NCBI RefSeq assembly: GCF_902806685.2
Contig: NC_048555.1
Span: 8,494,001-8,558,000 of the forward strand
Length of the DNA: 64,000 nucleotides
Source: Maniola hyperantus
Lineage: Eukaryota > Arthropoda > Insecta > Lepidoptera > Nymphalidae
Direction: 5' to 3'
How positions within the stretch are numbered: the first letter of the stretch is position 1; each line of letters starts with the position of its first letter. The position numbers and the translations under genes are program-made. Shown here piece after piece: positions 45,301-54,300 of this stretch. The notes beneath the pieces are model-generated. The model did no database searches, was not told the DNA's origin, and saw only the letters and a program-made list of their open reading frames with translations.

Positions 45301-48300
45301 CTTAGCGGAATCATTTCATGAAAAAAAAAACTTTAATATATATGTATTTGCAAACAATCTATATTGATATTATAAATGCGAAAGTGTGTCTGTATTGTAT
45401 GTACTATGTTTATCTATCTGTTACATTTTCACGGACCATCCTCAATAATAATAAAGAAGATCACTTATGTTACGATCTACAGTAATTACTTATAATAAGA
45501 CAAAACTGTGTGTGTGCAATAAAAATACAAGTCTACCGATCATTGTTTCTGTGTGTACGACCCTCGCCTCACCCAGCCGAAAGAGCGTACAATAGTAATA
45601 ATCTTTATTTCTATTTATATATCTTTATTTGATTCAATGGAAGTAGCAGTGCAAAGTTCCTGGCCCCCAAACTAGGATTCCCTGTGCTATGGGAAGCCAG
45701 TCTTTCGCCCGAATATAAGTAGGTAGGTACAATTAATGTAAACTATAACTTACTCCTTAAAACAATACTATTCAGAGATAGCGTAGCATATATAGGTACA
45801 TCCCGGAAACGAAACTAGGCTTTTTATTTCAGAGAATCAAAGAGTTCCTAATAGAAATTTAGATAGAATTTATATAGAATAGAAAATTCCTAAGAGAAAC
45901 CTAAATACATGCTGACGAAGTCAGGGGGGGGGGGGGGGTTAGCCCCCCCCTACGGGCCCTACATAAAACCATAATAATCATAAGCGTCGTCAACTCTATT
46001 AGCCAGATGTACAGACATACTTTCGCATTTATATATATTAGTGTGGACAAGATATAAAACAAGTTTTACCTTAGGTATACCTAGATATTCTTACGACTGA
46101 AAGCAAGCTAAATGACTAAATCAGCCTTATCTAATTTAAAGTGCATGACGTCTATCGCCGTATCAGCGACTTATATCGGAGACTCGTCAGGTCGTCAGAG
46201 CGCGTCGAATCGCCTATCTAAACTGCATCGTCTGATGCGTCTACGTAATAGCCTAGAATATACAGCAGGTATGCTATCTAAAAAACTGGTTGCTTATAGT
46301 GTTATTTAATCATGAATAGGTAATTTGCTGACTGGTACTAATAGATGGTATCAAATGGCCTACTCTTTACTTCGCTTTTCAATGCGGTATTTGCCTATAT
46401 CAAAAATAAATTGTTTCTCAGTCAATAAATAGAGGGTCTTAGAAAATACGTAAAATCCGCGTCCTTTGATAGTTTTAAGTGCAATAACCATTTTAAATTA
46501 TCGATTAAACTAAAAAACCACGTCAAATCATTGTGACGTCACATGCCAGTATTTGATAGAAGCTCGCATACTAAGCGCGTGTTTTGACGTTTGATAAAAA
46601 GATACTGATTTGACTAGTTGTCAAACACCGGATTATCAAATAAACTTTAACTGACAAATAAACACATTTTGGCAAGAGTTTATTTTTCAGTTAAAGATTA
46701 TTTGGAGATTGAAAATCAGTCCTTAATTAAATAACTATATAAACTGAAGACGCAACCGACACTGTGTATTTCGTTTAGGCAATTGAATAGCTTCAGAAAT
46801 CCTCGCACAACCATGCAAAGCTCTGTTCTGTAGTTCTGGCGGAAATCATTTAAAAGTGATAACTTGATAAGATCACCTTTGTGCACTTTAGTTTTCTATT
46901 TATTACCTTTGTACCTAATGTTTCGTGTGGTAAAAAAGTGTATCTATTTAGTCCTAACTATAATATACCTACTGCTGTTAAAGTAGTAGTAAGTAGTAGA
47001 TTGCTGTTAAAGTAGTATATGGCACAGTTTATACTTGCATATAGGGTTGCCAGGTTTTTGATTGCGTGTCCGGCCAAAATAAACGGTGTCCAGCTTGTCC
47101 GGCTTTTGTAAGGCTTTTTAGATTTCGCAAACGAGCGTGGCCGAGCGCAGGCAAGGCGACTGTGGGTCGCTCCCGCAGGCGGCAGTGCCGCCTGACAACA
47201 TGATTTATGACAATAATAAAAAAAACTTGATTTTACATACAATTTTTTTGTCGTACCTATTAAATACTAAGACACAAAACCCTCAATAATGTAGGGTGTT
47301 CGGCCTTTCTACTCGAATGTCCGGCCAAACTGGCTGGTCTGTCCGGCTACTAGATTTGGCGACCTGGCAACCCTACTTGCATACAGCGCCCACGACCTGC
47401 GACCCTTATAAGACTTTTTACCTTGAAAACTGCCGCTATCAAAACGTTGGTTTTAATCTTAAGGTCATCAGCATCATCGACAGACACTAATCATACTCAT
47501 ACTCTATCCAAACTATACAAACTCTGTCTTTAGCATACTGATGTAACTTAGCTATGGCAAAAACCATGCCTGCATTACTGGCACGACCCGCATCCAGCGA
47601 GTGTTTGTCTTTAATGCTTTATAATGCCCCCATTTAAAATATAAAAAATAACGCTAGCAAGGCTGTTATATAAAAAAATCGTAGGTTCAGATATCTATGA
47701 TCATAAAAGAGTAGGTACCTACTTCTCAATTTTTACTCAATAATATCATAGAGGTAAAAGTTAGTTTTGTATAGTTGGGGATAATCTCCGGCACTAATGA
47801 TCTAATTCTGAATTCTTTAACTGTGTACGAGAAGCTATAAATTATGTCATGCGATTGAAGTCGCGGGGGAAAACTAGTCGGTAATCCTTTTGTTTGATGA
47901 CAAGTTAGCTTATTACTTGTCACGACCGAAACCTCTCACCAATCAAGATCAGATACAATTTTAGAAATTAGTTAACGCCTCTGGGAATCAAACTCCTATA
48001 AGACCACAGCGCCAAGGAGGTCGTCAAAAAACAATATAAATTAGATAATGCGAGAGACTCCGCGTGCGAAAGTTAGACGTAGGTATCAATCTGATATCTT
48101 TCTCGGACATGAGCTTTATATGACTCGCCGCGATACAGTCATCGCATAAGTTACGAATGTGTAGGTATAAAGAACTGCTATCAAAATTAAGAGCTTCTCG
48201 TCAAATCTTGTTTTATTTTTGGATTTTTATATCTGCAAGTTCATTTATAAGATGCCTTTTTATGCATCTTGTATTTTTGGCCCAACGGTATCATATTTTA

Positions 48301-51300
48301 TACAAAGCTACGTTTTTTTCCTCTCCTTTTTTTCGACAGGAGTATCGGTTTTGGGTTGGATTTATTGGAATCTCATTTTTATAGCTTAGAGAGCAGACAA
48401 AAGGGCTGGTCATTTAATGGTATTTGATGACTGATGATTTTTCACATTCTCTCTTTTAGCTTCATATTCCAGTCAAGACCTCAGTCTGAGGTACGCCGCC
48501 ATGTGGGTTTCGCAGATCAATATTTTGACAGGGGCTTAAGTATAAATCCCCTAGGTAAACAAGACGTCTGCTCGTACCTACACCTCCACTAAATAGTGGA
48601 GGTGTAGGTACGAGCAGACGTAATCCATTTCAATAGGCTCAATTCGCCTTAAGTCAAGGATGGTCGAATGGATACGAAGCTTTTTTATCTTTAAGCTTTT
48701 CTTGGTTTGGGAGTAGGTACTCTTTTTTAAAATTAAATAATATTGAAATTGTTGGGGAAAACGGAAGCTAGAAGCGAAGATTTTTCGAAATTATGAGGTC
48801 AGATAAGAATTTCGTTCCAGTGTCTTAGTGATCAGTGCGGTTTGTTAATGATTTCTTACTTAGTATATCGAATGATTTCTTTCTTTTTACCAGAATTCTA
48901 GCAAAAACGAAGACAGGGTACTGATAGTTACTGATATGATACCACCAAAAAAACCTATAGGTATTATGTAAAAGTTCACACGATATATTGCAAATAAAAC
49001 ATAATGACTGAAGCTAGACTGACTGACGTAAGTAAGCCACTCGGAGTCAATGCCGCGACGTAGGTGGGGCATTGACCCGAGTTTTGCACGCTATACATTG
49101 CGGATTTGAAAAATACTAAAACTACAAAATGAGGCAAATAGTTATTGGTATTGGATTGTGTTTAGGTAGTGTAACAATACCGCTAAGTTTTTGCTAGAGT
49201 TCTGATTACACCCTGTTTTAATCGTTATCTATAGTCTCAAGTATTATTTATTGGTAGGTTTTGTTCCTAGTTAGTACGATCGTAAAGCATATAATATACC
49301 TACAGAAGGAGTTGTAAGAAAAAGTCATGGCCAGACAAAGAGACAGTTCCTTTTTATTCGTACAAAAGGCTTAAATTTACTGCCACTATTACATGGCTAA
49401 AGTGAAATCTAACAAGCGTTTAATTATCTTTATGTCCATCTCGAAAGCTGTATTCGTGTGGTTATAAATAAAATTTAAATACACAATTCGCTACTAAATG
49501 GCCGTCTAGCTACCGTGCGCCTGAGTTATGTTCTGATGGATGATGTTTTTACAATGATCAGCTATAATTTCACATGAAATATTGTAATTGCGCGGCAATA
49601 ACATATTATAGCCTGGGAGCTCCAAGCGATTATTTTTTAAGCGACTCACAGAACGCTTTGAGTTGCGAAAAAGAAACTGATGTTTTAGGGATAAGATATA
49701 TTTTTGATAAAAAAAAAATTGTTTTCAGTACAAAAATGTAGTGTTGTAAAAAGTCAAGAAAGACAAAAGGAAAAAAATCTAAAAAAAAGGTACATAATGT
49801 AGGATTTTTTACCTACTACCCGCTCGGTGGCGGTGGCCTGGCCCCCTCAGCGCATATTGGGAAGCTCTGAGGGTGGCTACCGAGGCGCTTTTACAGTCGC
49901 ACGCTACAGTGGTGCTTTATACAGTTTCTTGTATAAGTCCCGCAAATTACTATTGCGCTGGAACCATGTCTCCTTAACATCGAAATGACGTCATTTTGAC
50001 GTCAGCCGAAATAAAAATATACCATCAGCTCGTAACTTCAGTCTAGTGCTGACGTCACTAAAAAGGCGGCCACGCCTATTAGCAATTTGCGGGACTTATA
50101 CCTATAATATATAGTACACTCGTACGCACGCAGTGTAACGCCCTGCTCTTCAATTCGCCGCTTTACATTAGCCCTTACCGGCCTCTGTTTCAAAAATTCC
50201 GCACGTATTTCAAAAATTAGTAATAGCAGAGGTGGTAATATAGTAAGTGGCATTGAGATCGCCACAGATGGAGTTGTTTTTCTCCATCTCGTTGAACCCA
50301 TGGACCACCAGTCTAGCGGCTACCAGACGCGTATGGCACAGGAAATCCTCACTTCCGTTCGTCTAGGTTCACTGTTCTTCTAATATATACCAGTGCTTCC
50401 CAAAGTGATGCCTTACCTACCATAGTAGAGTTTAAAGTTTATAATAATATTTTGCAAACATGGATTAATTAAAAGCATTAGAAGTGTGACGAGTGCCTAA
50501 TTCTAAATATTCAATGTTTGTAAAATTCTAGAACAATTTTATGGAAAATCTCTACAAGCTGAGGTTTTCTTTGACTGGAAATAAAAGTTTTTTTATTCAA
50601 ATATGCTTTCTAACAAAGTTATATCGATTCATCCCGTGCATGTATCACTGAAAAATAATACGAAATTAGACAAAAAAGTATAGACATAAGGAGCTCGTCG
50701 AAAACGTCTCAATACTTTATCCTAATAATATAATAACTCTTTATTATGCCGCGTATAATAGGTACCGTTTTTTTAAATGCATAATAGTTTTTGATTTATC
50801 GTGCAAAAGGTCGAAAAAATACGACTATAGTACGGAACGCCGCCGGTACGCGAGTCTGTCTCGCACTTGGCCGGTTTTTTTTTAATCTTTTCTGATATCC
50901 GTTATGTCTCCTTCCTCCTTTTTCTTCCATCGACAATCATTGTCTAGATTTTAGAAACCACTTTTGTAAAATAAGATTTGAGTTACAAGCACAGATATTC
51001 GAGCGTACCGGGAATTAAAATTGATGCTGTATGCCAAATGGTATTTGTGTTGCTTGAAAAATACGTCTTCAGTCGCATATCTAGCGTGTATCTGTATCGA
51101 ACCCTGACGCATTGTTATACGTAAACCTTTTTGTATAAGCACAGTCATAAATATATAATAATATTTGTACTAATAAAAATCGTTTTCTTTGCCAGATTCC
51201 TATAGTCAGCAATGAAGGGACGACAGGCCTGGGTTCTACGAGTGAACCAAAAAGAGTAGTTTCTAAGACCCTGGGTCCTGCCACCCTGCGGTTAGCAGCG

Positions 51301-54300
51301 AAGACCAAGATGCTCCAACCTCCAGCCAAGGTCTCCCAGCAAGAGGAAGAGGAAGAGGATGATACGACCTTTACGCGTAGTAGGGGCAGTGTAAGCGGCA
51401 GCATTGGACCTTTACAGTCGGACACTACAGTAAGATGTTCTTTATACAGTTTTTTGTACCTATAACATATATTACACTCGTACGCGCGCAGTGTGACGCC
51501 CTGCTCTAGAGTTCGCCGCTTTACATTAGTCCAAGCCCTTACCGGCCCCACTCTTCCGAAAGTGATGGCGTACCTATCATAGTAGATTTTAAAATTAGTA
51601 GAGCTAAAAGATATCATGGTACATGCTTTAGATGAAAATATTTTACAAACATGGATTATTTAGAAGCATTATTATTATTTTACTCATAAAAATCGTTTTC
51701 TTTGCTAGATTCCTATAGTCAGCAATGAAGGAACGACAGGCCTCGGGTCCACGAGTGAACCAAAAAGAGTAGTTTCTAAGACCCTGGGTGCTGTTACCCT
51801 GCGGTTAGCAGCGAAGACCAAGATGCTCCAACCTCCAGCCAAGGTCTCCCAGCAAGAGGAAGAGGATTCGGATGATACGACATTTACGCTTAGTAAGGGC
51901 AGTGTTAGCGGCAGCAGTGGACCCGGGATTTCACAGTCGGACACTACAGTGAGTCGTCCTTTATACAATTTCTTGTACCTGTAACATGAAGCACACTCGT
52001 ACGCGCACAGGACGCCCTGCTCTACAGTTCGCCGCTTTACATTAGTCCAAGCCCTTACCGGCCCCACTCTTTCAAAAATCTCGCATGTGTTTCAAAAATT
52101 TGTACTCAATAGTAAGTAGCATTGATATCGACACAGATGGAGTTGTTTTTCTCGACAGTAGTCTAGCGGCTACCAGGCGCGTATGACACAGGAAATCTTC
52201 ACTTCCGTTCGTCTAGGTTCACTGTTCATCTAATATATAACCGTGCTTCCCGAAGTGATGCTGTAGCTACCATAGTAGAGTTTAAAGTTAGTAGAGCTAA
52301 AAGTTATCATGGTACATGCTTTAAATGAAAATATTTTACAAACATGGATTAATTAGAAGCATTAGAAGTGAGACGAGTACCTAATCCTAAATATTCAATG
52401 TTTGTATAATTCTAGAATAATTTTATGGAAAGTCTGTACTAGCTAAGGTTTTCTTTGACTTGAAATAAAAGTTTTTTATACAAATAAATTATACTTACAA
52501 AATTCTATAGATTCATCAAGTGCATGTATCACTGAAAAATAAAATAAATTATACCAAAAAATATAGACAAGGAGCTCGTCGAAAACGTCTCAACTCTCAA
52601 TACTTGATCCTAATAATAATTATTTTATGCCGCGCTATTATGCGCGTAATACTTATTAATTTTTTTGATAATTTAAATTCTTTCAAACTAATCGCATTAC
52701 TAAGGTACGAGTATGTCTGATTTTCTAAGCGTTTTTAAAGTATTTTATTTTCAAAATTATAGTATCTCTACCAAGTTATTTTTAAACCCATATGAATTAG
52801 TTATGCCATGCCCATCCATTTAACCGATTTTGACGCAATTTCGTACAGAAATAGTGCATCCCGGAGACAGCTACTTTTTATTCCGGAAATTTTGAGAGTA
52901 CCCAATTTAATAAAAACGCGAACGAACTCGCGAGCACCACAATACTTTGGGAAGAACTGCGCTAGACAATGAACCGCTACTAAAACAGCCGTCTATCGTT
53001 AAATGTAATTGACGCGTACATACCAACCTTTTACGGTCTGGTGGTTCCCTGTGTTTTTTTCTCTTTGTCTATTCAATAAGACACGTATTAATCTACGTTA
53101 GGCCCATCTACCATAGGAACCGTCTCGGACGCTGAATGACTAACCGATCATTATTGGCAGTACCTACTTGATTGCCACTGTGGACGTTATAATTGGCACT
53201 TTGTAGCTTCTCCGCCATTTTTTCTGCTTTTCTGTCATTGTAGTGTACTTACTACTTAGATGTGCTATACTTATTTACTTTATGCTATTTTTTGCTGAGT
53301 AAGTAATGTTTTTTTAATGGCTGAATTACACTCCCATTATACTTGTTGCAATGGTTGCAAACGTAGATAGAGTAGGTAATAAAGGTAGATGCAGGAACGT
53401 TTGCTTTCTCATTCGCACTAAAAAGAGAGCGCAGATAAAGTTACTCATGTGATAAACAGAGACGCAGCTAACCTATTTTTTGTCCCTTATCGTGTAACTG
53501 GTTTTTTCAAGAATACATTACAAGAAGTTGCAAAACAAACTTTGAGAATTAATAAATAAAATAAATAAATAAATAAAATCATTTATTTCACCAGATACAA
53601 AATCATATTTTTGTTAGTATTGACACGTAGGTACCTTAAAACTAATTATTATAAAATTCTTACTAAAACAATACTGTGCACCTGTTTTCCGAACTAGTAG
53701 AAACTGTGTCTCGGAAAACAGGGCTTCCAGCTCGGTGAGTACAAAGCTAACTACATACTAACTAGACTAAAGAGCTAAAGAAAATATTATGTGCGTGGAA
53801 GTACATGTTATCTGTGTGTGTGTATGTGTTTGTGTGTGCGTGAGTGCGTGTGTGTGGGGGTGTAAGTGAATGAGCACGTATAAGTGTGCATATGTGAGTG
53901 TCTTTGTATATGTTTGTGTACAATTGGGGTTACACTAGAATATCCAAAAGTTTTTCAGTATCCGAGTAAGTTTTGTTTCAGAAGCCATTCCTGAAGAGAA
54001 GATTTGTATTTATACCTATTCAAAGAGTGGAGAGAAAGAATCTTCGAAGAAAGAAATTCGTGGCGTAATTGTATTTCTTATGAGTTATTTACTTGTTTTC
54101 ACATAAAAAACGTTTAATACAAATATTGACTACTAAACAATGGTAATAATTGTCGTGTTATTCATCGTTACGTCGTGCTATCGCAATCTCATACGCGGTT
54201 ACACAGTACTTAAATCTACCTATTATTCTATCTACGGTTGCAAACTATGAATTTGAGCCCAAGACATGTTGTGTGTTACCGAACAGAAAACACCCTAAGG

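Larger units (their letters stand above)
25577..49885. other. Long AGGF1 intron, first 24 kb: repeats only
   Basis: No multi-exon reading frame could be supported on either strand. Contents listed separately: CR1/Jockey-like LINE relic, hAT MITEs, many SINEs, foldbacks. Stretches around 28.2-28.6, 33.2-34.1, 39.1-40.0, 41.3-42.0 and 47.5-49.8 kb hold nothing I recognise. A single exon-like ORF on the minus strand near 37.4 kb is noted under findings. Confidence 0.6.

Noticed and set aside
51081..52067. 178- and 120-codon minus ORFs opposite the AGGF1 terminal exons
   Set aside because: Antisense of duplicated exons; they resemble each other only because the plus-strand exons are duplicates.
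53812..53935. Regulatory Z-DNA element
   Set aside because: TG-rich tract is interrupted and sits in repeat-derived intron; no evidence beyond composition.
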